Assembly (NCBI RefSeq): GCF_000787575.1
Contig: NW_012236498.1
Span: 192,325-256,324 of the forward strand
Reading direction: 5' to 3'
Length of the DNA stretch: 64,000 nt
Source of the DNA: Acytostelium subglobosum LB1
Lineage: Eukaryota; Evosea; Eumycetozoa; Acytosteliales; Acytosteliaceae
A program made the position numbers and the translations under genes. The notes beneath the pieces are model-generated. The model worked only from the letters and a program-made list of their open reading frames with translations. It was not told where the DNA came from and made no database searches. Below are positions 20,385 to 31,024 of the stretch, piece by piece (within the stretch, counting starts at the first letter, position 1; each line of letters opens with the position of its first letter).

Positions 20385-22169
20385 ATGGATAGATTTCTCA
20401 TTGTCAAACCATCTAATAAGACAACAGTGTCATCTGCTGCTGTTGTTGACACCAATGATTCCAAAGCACCTCCAGTGGCAGCGACAACAACAATAACATC
20501 GTCTACAGTAGGATCAGACAAAGAGAATCAACCAGATAATAAGATTCAATCACATTCTAGCAAGACTACCACAACAACTCAACAGCAGGACAAGAAGACG
20601 ACTACAACACCACAACAACCTACAACTCCAAAGAAGAAGAAGGCACCTGCCGCCACACCAAAGAAGTCAAATGCTTTTGCGAACAAGTCAACTACATCCA
20701 CTACCGCGACAACTACCACTCCCGCCGCTGCCGCCAACACCTTGTCATCGACAACATCACAGACTCAGACTCAACAACCACAAATGCAACAGACATGCCT
20801 ATCATTCTTCTTCAAGCCATTGTCCAGTAATGATGAACCTGTGTGGAAGTACTTGTTTGAGAAGGAGGCAGCTGATAGGGCTGAACGTGAGAGGTTGGAG
20901 AAGGAGAGACAGGAACGTGCAATGGAGGAGTTGCGTGTGAAGAAGGCAGAGGAGAGGAAAAAGAGACTGGAGATCAAGAAGATAAAGGATGCAGAGAGAC
21001 GCAGAAGAGAGGAAGAGGAGTGGCAAGAGTATCAGATGATTCAAGAAAAGAGGAACAAGGGTGTGGAGATCATACCACATCTCTATCTGGGTTCATTCGT
21101 CGCCGCCAAGAATGTCGAGTGGCTCACCAATCAAGAGGCACCAATCAGCAAGATCATCAACGTCACCACAGAGATAAAGTGTTACTTCACCAAGGGCAAG
21201 GACACAACTGTCGTTGTCCAGGAGGATGATGATGAAGAAGAGGATGAGGATGCCGAGGATGAGGAGGATGAGGACGAGGATGCCGAGGATGAGGACGAAG
21301 ATGTGGATGTGGATGCGGTTGATGAGGCTGCCAAGGATGTAGTCGTCAGCGATGAGCCACAGACGACCGTGTCCATGGATGGCCAGCCAAAGGATCAGTC
21401 CAAGGATGATGTCGTGATGATCGATGCCACCACTGTGGCGCCACAAAAGGATAGTGAGCAAGACGCCATGGTTGACCAACCTCTCACTGATCAAGCCAAG
21501 GATGTCGAGGAACAGCCACAACAACAGCAACAACAACAACAAGTAGAGGAAGAAGAGCCAATGAAGGAGGAGGAGGAGAAGGAGGTGGAATTGGTAATTG
21601 ATTACCTCAGAGTACCTGTGGCCGACAGCTCAAGAGCACAGATAGAACAATACTTTGATCAATCTTGTGTGTTCATTGAGACTGGAATCAAGAGTGGCGC
21701 CAATATATTGGTACATTGTCAACAGGGCAGGAGTAGATCACCGACCATCATCATTGCCTACCTCATGAAGTGCTGCAACTGGACATTGGAGCGTGCATGG
21801 ACAGTGGTCCAAGAGAAGAGTCCAAAGACTCTAACAGTCAACGATGGCTTCAAACAAAAGTTAATGGCACTGGAGCACTCGATATTCAAGACAAACTCAA
21901 ACGTTGAATGCTTCCTCAATGGACGCACTACTACTGCTGCTGGCCATAATGATAGCGCCACTGGCGGTGAGTCCCAGAGGTCGTTGCGCGCAAAGGCCCT
22001 GACCGACATTAAGAACAGACGTGCCAATGGCTCGAATGCTCCACCCGTCAAGCCTGTCGACACCTATGATGACTGTTGCGTCGAGGATGAGGATGACGCA
22101 GATGCTGATGGTGATAAGCTCATCAGCACATTGGATGATCTAAAGGTAGTCAAGCGCAGGAAAGAGTAA
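20385..22169 (+). CDS. dual-specificity phosphatase with PIP box, charged helix and acidic insert
   Basis: Single exon, 594 residues. Order of parts: a low-complexity T/Q/K-rich N-terminus; a perfect PIP box QTCLSFFF (residues 136-143); a Lys/Glu/Arg-rich, probably helical region (about 160-225); the first part of a dual-specificity phosphatase domain (VEIIPHLYLGS from 227, then IINVTTEIKCYF); a D/E-rich acidic and Q-rich insert (about 275-395); and the rest of the catalytic domain. General-acid Asp is near 414 (VADSS) and the signature is HCQQGRSRS with Cys445, so the enzyme looks active. DUSPs dephosphorylate Ser/Thr/Tyr. PIP boxes bind the PCNA sliding clamp. PIP, charged KER-like and acidic ED-like modules occur together in the CAF-1 large subunit. 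A replication-linked nuclear phosphatase is my inference. Confidence 0.85.
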   Translation: MDRFLIVKPSNKTTVSSAAVVDTNDSKAPPVAATTTITSSTVGSDKENQPDNKIQSHSSKTTTTTQQQDKKTTTTPQQPTTPKKKKAPAATPKKSNAFANKSTTSTTATTTTPAAAANTLSSTTSQTQTQQPQMQQTCLSFFFKPLSSNDEPVWKYLFEKEAADRAERERLEKERQERAMEELRVKKAEERKKRLEIKKIKDAERRRREEEEWQEYQMIQEKRNKGVEIIPHLYLGSFVAAKNVEWLTNQEAPISKIINVTTEIKCYFTKGKDTTVVVQEDDDEEEDEDAEDEEDEDEDAEDEDEDVDVDAVDEAAKDVVVSDEPQTTVSMDGQPKDQSKDDVVMIDATTVAPQKDSEQDAMVDQPLTDQAKDVEEQPQQQQQQQQVEEEEPMKEEEEKEVELVIDYLRVPVADSSRAQIEQYFDQSCVFIETGIKSGANILVHCQQGRSRSPTIIIAYLMKCCNWTLERAWTVVQEKSPKTLTVNDGFKQKLMALEHSIFKTNSNVECFLNGRTTTAAGHNDSATGGESQRSLRAKALTDIKNRRANGSNAPPVKPVDTYDDCCVEDEDDADADGDKLISTLDDLKVVKRRKE

Positions 22170-22295
22170 TGTTGTCGATTATGATGTTGTTGCTTGTTTG
22201 AGTGAGGGAGAGTGATCAAGAGGGACAGTGAATGTCCTTCTTACTCTCTGCCTCACCGAGTTGGATAATGCTGCTTGCTGAATAAACTCTATCTT

Positions 22296-22439
22296 TTAAT
22301 ACAAATGGTTATGGTTGTTGTTGTTGTTGGGTCCTAGAGGTTGTCCAGGGTCCAGCAAAGCCCCTGAGCCTCCAGTGGGGGAGGGTTGTCGTCCAGCAGC
22401 GTATGATGATGTAGGTGGAAGTGGTCGTCGGGTAGCCAT
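22296..22439 (-). CDS. possible 47-residue Pro/Gly/Asn-rich ORF
   Basis: Starts 7 bp after the vti1 stop on the same strand. The product begins MATRRPLPPTSSYAAGRQPS and ends in five Asn and HNHLY. Composition looks like a dictyostelid low-complexity tail rather than random DNA. It may be the 3' UTR, a second cistron, or an alternative C-terminus joined by splicing, since the vti1 stop lies within a GTAAGG. No homology recognised. Confidence 0.2.
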   Translation of the reverse strand: MATRRPLPPTSSYAAGRQPSPTGGSGALLDPGQPLGPNNNNNHNHLY

Positions 22440-22446
22440 CCAATCC

Positions 22447-23338
22447 TTACTTCTTGGTTCTCAACCATTTGAGACAGATGATCAGAGTGATGATCGCCAG
22501 TAGGAGGAAAATGATAAACAGTAGTATGATCTTGTTGGTGGCCACACGTCTTGCCATGCTTCCAATAACCTTTCTTGCAGTCTTGACATTGTCATCTGTT
22601 TCATCAAGCTATAATATGTTATGATTGATTGATTGATTGAGTCAGTGATGGTCCTAACCAAGTCCAGTCCCAATTCCAGTCACAATTCCAATCATTACCT
22701 TGTTCTTCATTGATCTGATTTGATTACCCTGCTCTCCCAACTGCACTAGAATACCCTCACCAATCTGCTCGTTCTGTGCCGATGTCTGTTGGATTCGTAC
22801 CAGACGGTCGGACGACTCGTTGACGACCTCGTAGCCACCGAGCAGATGCTGTCGCTGCTGATCGTACTGTGATTGATAGTCCTCTGGTGCGTTGGAGAAT
22901 CCCGCGTCTCTATTGAAATCATTGCTAGACGTTGTCGATGCCTTCAACACATCCCTCTGGAATCTTTGCATATCTGTCTGGTACTGTCTAATCTGTTGCT
23001 GTATCTTGATCCTCTGTGGATGTGATTGACTGATCCTATCCATTTCATTTATCTATATAATGTTGATGCTGGTTGGTTAGTGACTCGGCCTTCATTCAAT
23101 CATTCAATCAATCAACCATACATATTGAAGTCCATCATTTATATCTTGTTCGGCATCTCTTATGGCTCTCTTCTTGCTCTCTGTGTTTGAGTGTGATTAG
23201 TATTTGTGTATCAATCAACTAATCAATCAATCAATGAATGATCATACCTCCAGTATAGTTTGGCAACTGCTTGATTCTTCTGGTCAAAGCATTGCACACC
23301 TTTTGATAATTCTCATTAACTCTATCGAATGAATCCAT
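22447..23338 (-). CDS. vti1: Vti1-type Qb-SNARE
   Basis: Four exons on the minus strand: 23338-23248, 23180-23122, 23052-22699 and 22608-22447, in phase, 221 residues (family 217-232). N-terminal helical Habc-like bundle (MDSFDRVNENYQKVCNALTR and following), then a SNARE motif (about 135-195) with heptad hydrophobics and a central Gln in LGEQGNQI. A C-terminal membrane anchor (IILLFIIFLLAITLIICL) ends in KWLRTKK. Vti1 proteins act in Golgi-endosome-lysosome fusion as the Qb helix of the SNARE complex. The gene converges on the phosphatase gene with 277 bp between stops. Confidence 0.88.
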
Positions 23339-23696
23339 ATCTATCTATATTATATATGTATGTGTAATTATGTATATGTATTCAATTTAACAACAAATAA
23401 ACAAAGAAAAACACAACAAGTTGAGTACAGGCACTCTCTTGGTCTTGATCAAATCAGTGGACCTCACTATGAACAAAAATCTTGGAACAGTTGACATTGT
23501 CTTTAGAAAAGTTGATTTTTGAAATTTTGTACGTGTTTGACAAACGAACAAAGGGGGTTGATTCCTCACTATCAAGGGTTCGCTCAACTATTGATCATGT
23601 TGTTGAACAGATACCAACTCAATTGTAATGTACAACATGTTAGAGATACATCTCTCTTCTATCTCTCTCTTGATCTTGGATTGCCAAAACATCGAT

Positions 23697-23730
<34 letters not shown>

Positions 23731-24482
23731 TATTTGTGTGTCGTTCTCTTTATCAGAGGAATGAATCTAAATGTCTGAACACATATAGAGATATAGATAA
23801 TGATATACATGTATTTTATAAATAGATAGAAAGCAAAGTATCTGATGATGTCCCGCACATGGAAGTAAGTAAGTATTGTGGATGCATGCGGCCATTGGCT
23901 GAAACCCAGCCACTACTCCATCGGTAACCCGACTGCCATCGCATCAACAAAAATCTATTCTTGGGCAGATCAATGAAAATTATAATTATTCTTTTTGATA
24001 ATAATTTTGGACATGTCTTTGTATCTTTGAGTGGGAGTGTGTATGCGATGGCAGTCATATGAATGTGACAGAGGGTGTAACAAAGCAAAGTATGTGTGTG
24101 TTGTTGTTGTTAGTGTGTGTGAAAGGGAGATGGGTGGATGGGTGTTGAACATTGATTCGATTTGCGTCTGTCATTCATTCATTCAGTCTGCCAGTCATTC
24201 ATTCATTCCATTCCATTCATTCAATCATACACGCAAACATATATATATATTGATATATTTATATAAACAGGCCTACTACTATATACATTGTATATAACAC
24301 ATACCTAACTGTATTTCTAAATAACAACTTCATCACACAACAACTACTCAATCAATCAACTTGACAGGTACAGGATTTGATTGAATCAATCACAGCAACA
24401 ACAACAGATTTATACAATACTCAAACATATAAAGAGCGACTCTTTTCAATTCACATTAGCAGCAACTCAACAACCTTAAGAC
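23339..24482. other. 1.1-kb spacer, mostly simple repeats
   Basis: Divergent intergenic region between vti1 and the WIP-like gene. Contains a long TCAA/ATCA tetranucleotide array (23695-23728), CATT repeats (24165-24230) and TA-rich DNA. A patch near 23880-23950 is less repetitive and shares GCGATGGCAGTC (in inverted form) with 24045-24057. No gene or structured RNA recognised. Confidence 0.5.
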
Positions 24483-25715
24483 ATGCCACCTCCCCCACCA
24501 CCAGGACCACCACCTCCCCCAAAGGCCACTCCTCCTCCAAAGACTGCTGAGAGAGGAGCCCTTCTCAACTCCATTCACAAAGGAGCAAAGTTAAAGAAGA
24601 CAACCACCAATGATAGATCTGCCCCGCAAACAGTTAGTATGTAGACAAACGAACTATGATTGATCGAATCCATCATGATTGATTCCAAACAAGAGTACTA
24701 ACAATCTTGGTTACGTCCATTCCTAACTAATATAGCACCCAAGGGAGGAGCTGGAGGCGGCGGCGGCGGCGGTATGCCAATGCCAGGAGGTGGAATGCCA
24801 CGTCCAGGTGGCGCCAAGCCAATGGGCGGCGGCGGTATGAGTGCTCCAAGAAGCGAGGACTCTGGTTCCTCAGCCCCACAGCTTGGAGGTTTGTTTGCTG
24901 GTGGAATGCCAAAGCTCCACAAGCCAGCAGCTGTAAGTAATAACAACCTATCATGTTGATATGTGATATGACGACGAGTAATCTCTAACATGTCCTTTCT
25001 TCCTACTTTTAGGCCCCTGCTTTTAAGAAGCCACCTCCAATGATGGCACCAGTAGCTGCAGCTCCACCACCCTCAATGATGTCCAAGCCAGGCCCACCCC
25101 AGTTCAAGCCACCTCCCCCTGTTTCCGCTCCACCCTCATCCTCCCCACAAATGAAGCCAATGGGTATGTCTATCACATCACCATCACATTGACAATACGA
25201 CTTGATCGACAAGCAAACTAACAATCATCAATCCAGCCAAACCACCCCCTATGATGTCAAAGCCAACTCCACCACCTCCAATGATGTCTAAACCAACTCC
25301 ACCACCTCCAATGTCCAAACCAACTCCACCTCCACCCGTCGGAGCCACCAGAGCCCCACCAGGACCACCCCCAGCGGCCAGAGGCCCACCACCCCCTCCA
25401 ACCAGAGCCTCCACCACCCAGTACGACGACAGCGAGTTGAGAGCTGCTCAATCGACCATCAGTGATTTGGAGTCTCGTTTGGCTGATGCACAGAACAGGA
25501 TCAGCGAGCTCGAGAGTCAATTGCATCAGGCACAGTCCTCGTCAGGTCCCAAGGGAAGAAAGGCAGTTGCCATGTACGACTATGAGACCGACGCACAGCT
25601 GCACGATCTCTCCTTCAAGGTTGGTGAGTATATTACTGTTACCGAGCAGAACGGAGACTGGTGTACCGGCACCAAGACTGGTCCATTCCCAACCAGCTTT
25701 ATCAAATTCGAATAA
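24483..25715 (+). CDS. WIP/verprolin-like actin regulator with WH2, coiled coil and SH3
   Basis: Four exons: 24483-24636, 24736-24932, 25013-25163 and 25237-25715, 327 residues. Starts with polyproline. A WH2-type actin-binding motif follows (RGALLNSIHKGAKLKKT, residues about 22-38), then a Gly/Met/Pro-rich region and repeated PPPPMMSKPTP proline blocks. After these come a coiled coil (about 235-265, SDLESRLADAQNRISELESQ) and a complete C-terminal SH3 domain (AVAMYDYETDAQLHDLSFK, ALYDY-type motif, GDWCTG, FPTSFIKFE). The WH2/polyproline layout is that of WIP or verprolin, which bind actin, profilin and WASP. The terminal SH3 is not usual for WIP. A role in Arp2/3-dependent actin assembly is inferred. 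Confidence 0.8.
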
Positions 25716-25810
25716 ACGCGTAAAATTATTATCATATTCAATCATTTAGCCAGACCCAGGACTTGAGCGATCACTTTTATCCATCCAACCAACTTTTCAA
25801 ACAAATACAA

Positions 25811-27572
25811 ATGAATATAATACCATTGTACATCATTGCCAGCAAGATATTACCAAATGTACATGACCGATTGGACAGGGTGTGCATGGGTATGTCATGC
25901 AAGAAACTCTACTCTGTACTGCTGGACACGACAACATCAACTTTTAGAATGGGCAACACTCTAATGGAGGCAGTTACAAGTTGCGATCGATCAATTAGTC
26001 CATCTGTTAAAGAGCTCACATTTCACCAACAATTCAATCAAAGTATCATGATGTCTCTATCAACTACATCGATAATATCTCTTATCTTTGGGAAATGCTT
26101 CAACCAACCAATTGTCCCTGGTGCGTTGCCCTCTACCCTCATATCGCTTAAATTTGGGGAATGCTTCAACCAGCCCATTGTACCTGGTGCGTTGCCCTCA
26201 TCCCTCGCAACTCTTGTCTTTGGGGACACATTCAATCAACACATTGACCCTGGGACACTTCCTTCTTCCATCACTTCGCTTGTCTTTGGCCATAGTTTCA
26301 CACAAGAACTACTCCCAGGAACACTGCCATGTTATCTCAAGACATTAACATTTGGATATGTTTACTATATGGACCAGTTGGACAATGATGTTCTTCCACC
26401 ATCACTCAGAAGATTGGAAGGGCAAATAGAGCATACAATTAGTCCAGGATTCCTCCCGGAAGGACTTCAATCATTGAAGATCGATTACTACTTTAACGAT
26501 AGGTTGACAATTGGAATGCTTCCACAATCGCTCAAAAGTTTGACATTGTCATCTGCATTCAACAAACCAATTGACCAAGGTGCATTGGGACCAGCACTCA
26601 CATCACTAATATTCCAAAATGGTTTCAAGAGACAAATGACTCCAGGAATGTTGCCTCAATCTCTACAAACACTTAAATTTGGTTACCATTTTAACAGGAC
26701 CATTTTTCAAGGAGCACTTCCACTCTCATTGACAACATTAATTTTTGGGGATAGATTCAACAAATCACTATCCACAGGGGTATTGCCCCAGTCACTAATC
26801 AACTTGTTCTTTGGTTCAGACTTTGATCGAAGGCTCAATGGCGCACTTCCCTCATCACTACAATCATTAACACTTGGATCATCATTCAGACAGAGCCTTA
26901 TCGATACATTGCCAATATCTCTCACGTCAATAACATTCCACGATACATATAGTTGTGAGGACATTTCTTGTCTTCCAGTCAACCTCAAATCATTGATATT
27001 CAAAAAACAATTGTTTTTGGAACAAAATCAGTCCTGGAACAATGCCACCAAAACTTCACACATTCATTGGCCTTGACTCTGTTCAAAGGATTAAACCTGG
27101 ACTTCTTCCATCTACATTGAAATCATTGACTGTTGGAAATAGAAACAAACATGTTGACTTGTCCAACCTTCATCATCTCAACTACTTGACTATAGCCGCT
27201 CTTTCAAAATTGAAAGAAACCTCATTGTCATCACAATTCTCATCCCTACATGTCACAGCTGGATTCGAGTTCATTAGTGACATGACACCACCATCATCAC
27301 TTCAAATGGACTCGCTAACAATTGAAATACCTCATTTCTCTCCACAAAGTGTTAGGTTATTTAACCTTCCAAAAGAAGCAATTAATATTAGCAAGTATAA
27401 TTATCTAAAATCCCTTTCAAAGTTAGTTCCCAATGTCAATACCTATCATGTAAAGGCAAAGAATGAACAGAATGAGATTGAGAGTGTGTATTCCTACCGA
27501 AGGATTGACAAAAGCCATGGAATTGTTCTCAACAATGACAAAATAATTGTTTTCCATTTACCCAAGGATTGA
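25811..27572 (+). CDS. FNIP-repeat protein, one apparent frameshift
   Basis: N-terminus (MNIIPLYIIASKILPNVHDR, then CMGMSCKKLYSVLL) resembles the degenerate F-box that precedes FNIP repeats. About 13 repeats follow, with pattern LTFG-x-FNQPI-x-PG-x-LPSSL. The frame is open to 27076, but the repeat register jumps to the next frame near 27010-27040, where runs of six A and five T occur (KISPGTMPPKLHTF is the continuing repeat). The second frame runs to 27572 with a normal-looking C-terminal domain. This is either a homopolymer sequencing error or a young pseudogene; codon quality on both sides favours a recent event. FNIP proteins are a large dictyostelid family, probably ubiquitin-ligase adaptors. 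Confidence 0.75.
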
Positions 27573-27736
27573 ATAAATAATTATTGATTGTAAGCTCTCA
27601 ATAATATTATAAATATGTTTTCAAATTTTTTCTAGTTGAAAAAAAGGTTAGTTTTTTAAGGTTTTTGAACTTTTGATCAAAAAGTGGCCCCGATTTAACG
27701 GCTTAAAAACAGTTTAAGGAAGGACGATTTTTTCAA

Positions 27737-27807
27737 GGCTCCATAGTTGAATGGTACAATACTACCTTTGGGTGGTAGTGGTCTGGGTTCGATTCCCGGT
27801 GGAGCCC
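27737..27807 (+). tRNA. tRNA-Pro (anticodon UGG)
   Basis: Acceptor GGCTCCA/TGGAGCC with C discriminator. Anticodon stem CTACC/GGTAG with loop TTTGGGT, TGG at 34-36. T arm CTGGG TTCGATT CCCGG. 71 nt, no intron. Unlike the other two tRNA genes here, no retroelement remnant is visible on either side. Confidence 0.95.
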
Positions 27808-28269
27808 ATTCTTTATGATGGAATGGTCCCAAAACGAACTTCCGATCAAAGTTTTGTTGTTGTAGACCCCAAGAAAACTCCAGAGAAGAAAGCCAATACC
27901 AAAAAAAGTGCTAATATCTAAATCTGCTCCAATGATAGCATTTTCAAATGAGCTTGTCTGTAATAATTGGAAATAATCTGTAACAAAGTCTTTGCATTAC
28001 TCATTGGAGTTATTCGATAATACGAAGGTTGTATGATTGAGTTGAAATTGACTAAGACAACCACCTTACCTTACAAAATGAAAGATCAGGATATTTTGTG
28101 TAGAATCTTGATTTTAGAGGTGGGAAAAGTTTAATTTAATTCAATCTCAAACATTGGTCGTAAACATGGACTTGGCTGGCCCAACAACAGATGTAGATCA
28201 TAATATTATTGTTCAACCTAAACATCGACTACCAATTAAACAACATCTACAAATACGAAATACTACATA
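27808..28269. other. spacer downstream of tRNA-Pro
   Basis: AT-rich DNA leading to the lysozyme gene. No external B-box copy, LTR or gene recognised. The last 100 bp are the promoter and 5' leader of the next gene. Confidence 0.5.
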
Positions 28270-29900
28270 ATGAAATATATAACAACACTACTTTGTTTGA
28301 CATTGATTCTGTTGGGCGTCTTCAGAACGTCCTTAATGGTCAATGGAAGCTTTGGAATTGATGTCAGCTCGCCAATCTCCCAAGGCATTAGTACTGCAGA
28401 TTGGCAATGCTTGGCTGGCAAGAACCAACGTGTCGTCATTCAAGCATGGCAAGGAGGCTACGGCCTAAACACCGGAATCACCAATGCCATCCAATCAGCC
28501 CATTCCGCTGGATTCCAGATCGTTGATATTGTATGTTCTTTGACTCCGACTCTTCGACCTTTGCAAAATACTCAAACTTTGCTAACTTGATTGATTGATA
28601 TCGATATTAGTATGCCTTCCTGTGTCCTCAGTGCTCTGGCAACAACCCACCATCCAATGCTATTGAGCAAATGATCAATCATTTGAGTGGTGTCAACTTT
28701 AATATGCTCTGGATTGATGTTGAGCAGTGCAATGGATGTTGGGGCAATGTCAATGACAATGCAAACTTTGTCGCTGCCACTGTCAAGGCTGCCGAGAGCA
28801 TGGGTGTCAAGGTAGGCATCTATTCATCACTTGGTGAGTGGCCTCAGACTGTTGGCACATTCGATGGTCTGTCAAACTACCCTCAATGGTATGCCCATTA
28901 TGACAATCAACCATCATTCTCAGACACTGCCTACTATCAATTTGGAGGTTGGAACAACCCTTCAATGAAGCAGTACAATGGTGGTTCAAATCAATGTAAT
29001 GTCAACGTTGACTTGGATTACTATGCAGGTGGTGGTGGTACCTCATCATCTTCATCATCCACAACAGGACACTCCTCCTCCTCAGGACCATCTTCGTCAG
29101 GACCCTCCTCCTCGTCTTCAGGCCCACATAGCTCATCGTCGTCCACTAGTCCACACAGTTCCTCATCGAACGGTCCAACATCAGGTACCACATCGGGTAC
29201 AACATCGGGTACAACATCGGGCACTACATCCGGTACTAGTGCTACCTCTGGAACCACAACTACCTCTGGCCAAACTTCGGGAACAAGTGGACAGACAACT
29301 GGAACATCGGGACAAACCACAACCACTACCTCTGGTCAAACCACCGGCACAAGTGGACAGACAACCGGAACGTCTGGTCAGACCGGCACCACCTCGGGAG
29401 ACTCTACAACCACAAGCGGCCAGACCTCTGGTCAAACCTCTGGTCAGACCTCAGGTCAGACAACAGGATCGACCTCAGGTACAACCTCTGGATCATCCTC
29501 TGGACAAACCACATCTGGAACATCTGGTCAGACTGGTACCACCTCGTCGACTGGTACCACTAGTGGTGATAGCACTGGCCAAACTGCTTCGTCCTCAGGC
29601 CAGACAACTTCCATGACCAGTGGCTCATCGGGTCAGACAACCGGTGGTTCATCCGGCCAGACCACATCAATGACCAGCGGTTCCTCAGGTCAGACCTCCA
29701 CAGGTTCAACTAGTGGTGGTTCATCCGGCGGTTCATCATCAGGACAGACTGCCTCCAGCGCATCAACTGGCTCATCTGGCTCATCTGCCTCTTCTGGTTC
29801 ATCAGGTTCATCAGGTTCATCCAGTTCAGGTGGTAGTTCATCAGGTAGTACATCGTTTAAAGTCGGCACCGGCATCACATCTACATGTGTTGTATGTTAG
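28270..29900 (+). CDS. secreted GH25 lysozyme with Ser/Thr/Gly-rich stalk
   Basis: Two exons (28270-28530 and 28611-29900), 516 residues. A signal peptide (MKYITTLLCLTLILLGVF) is followed by a glycoside hydrolase family 25 domain. It begins FGIDVSSPISQGI, with the first catalytic Asp, and contains MLWIDVEQC with the D-x-E pair on strand 4. It ends near CNVNVDLDYYAG (about residue 230). The remaining 280 residues are S/T/G repeats, with SGQT units the most frequent, probably heavily O-glycosylated. The last residues TSTCVVC are not a clear GPI signal. GH25 enzymes cleave peptidoglycan; in amoebae they serve digestion of bacterial prey in phagosomes or outside the cell. Confidence 0.85.
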
Positions 29901-30174
29901 ATATATATATAGATAGTTATAACTAATAAAGGTATATGATGATGGCGAAGTGTGTGAATGATGTCATTGGGAACCATGTGCCACAAGGTTAAGTGTCAAG
30001 TTGACACACAAAACTTTCTTTGAAGGGTGAAACTTGGAAGTTTGATCGAAACCTGAGGTCATCTAGATGTTTGATGGGTCGTCGATTCATTGTTTGATCC
30101 ATCAAAACAGGTAAATATATACTTACATAGATATACTTACAGCATACATACATACATACATATAAATATATATA

Positions 30175-31024
30175 ATGTCTAAACGATTGAGATTGGTACA
30201 GTGTCTACTATGGTTCCCAATGCACATGTGTTTGATTGCCTTCTTGGTGACACTATCATTGAAGTTATCAGGTTCTACAATGTCATGGTATGACACCATC
30301 ATCATAGATACATCGACACTTTGACATTGACATTGACAGACTAGACACTCACACAAACACTCATACAAACTCAAACAACGACAACGACGACGACGACGAC
30401 AACAGGTATAGAACAATGGTACCATTATGGCTGATGGAGGCATTACTCATTTGGTTCGTTCTAGTTATCAAGAGTGTCACTTATAAGATATGGGGAGTGT
30501 TGTCAGTGCTGTCATTCGCATTGTGGACAGCATTGTTGGCAGTGCGATTAGAGGATACAGGCGATTTATCTTGGTGGGGCGTCATGACACCGTTCTGGAT
30601 CTTCCTGGCGCTGATCAATGTGGTGCGACGCGAGAAGCGCAAGACCGACTATGACAACTACTCTAAAGGCAAGAAGGTGTTTGAAGTGGGCTTCTCCAAC
30701 CTGGTCGCATCACTGGCTGTCTTTAGTGTGCTGCAAACACTGGTGATGAGCGGCGCGGCACAGATCTCATGGACACTGCGGTTCATACCATTGTTCTACT
30801 ACATCTTTGTATGTCTGTTCACATTGTTCTCAATGTGGCAACAGGAGAACTTTGACTACACTCAGTCTATACTTGGTCTGATAGCGGCATTCCTCATACT
30901 ACTCTACTTCAAAGGCAACAACAACATGTTGCCCTATAGCTCAGTGATGCTCATTCCAGTCTACATCCTAGAGATCGTCATCTTCTTTACGATATTCACC
31001 AAGCGTATGACTAAACATTTCTAA
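30175..31024 (+). CDS. TMEM185-like multi-pass membrane protein
   Basis: Two exons (30175-30287 and 30406-31024), 243 residues. The junction restores STMSWYRTMVPLWLMEALL. Seven or so hydrophobic segments with paired F/V-P-L/F-W motifs (MVPLWLMEALL, MTPFWIFLALI) and repeated 'K/R-L-D/E...W' segments, the pattern of the Tmemb_185A family (human TMEM185A/B). Function in the family is poorly known; membrane location is clear from sequence. Confidence 0.7.

Noticed and set aside
20385-20411. N-terminal MDRFLIVKP of the phosphatase as an APIM-type PCNA motif
   Set aside because: APIM needs a basic residue at the fifth position. Here Val occupies it and Lys follows one later, so it is only a near miss.
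23695-23728. CRISPR-like array
   Set aside because: It is a plain tetranucleotide microsatellite without spacers, in a eukaryote.
29021-29326. Minus-strand acidic/Val-rich frame
   Set aside because: Antisense of the Ser/Thr/Gly stalk of the lysozyme.
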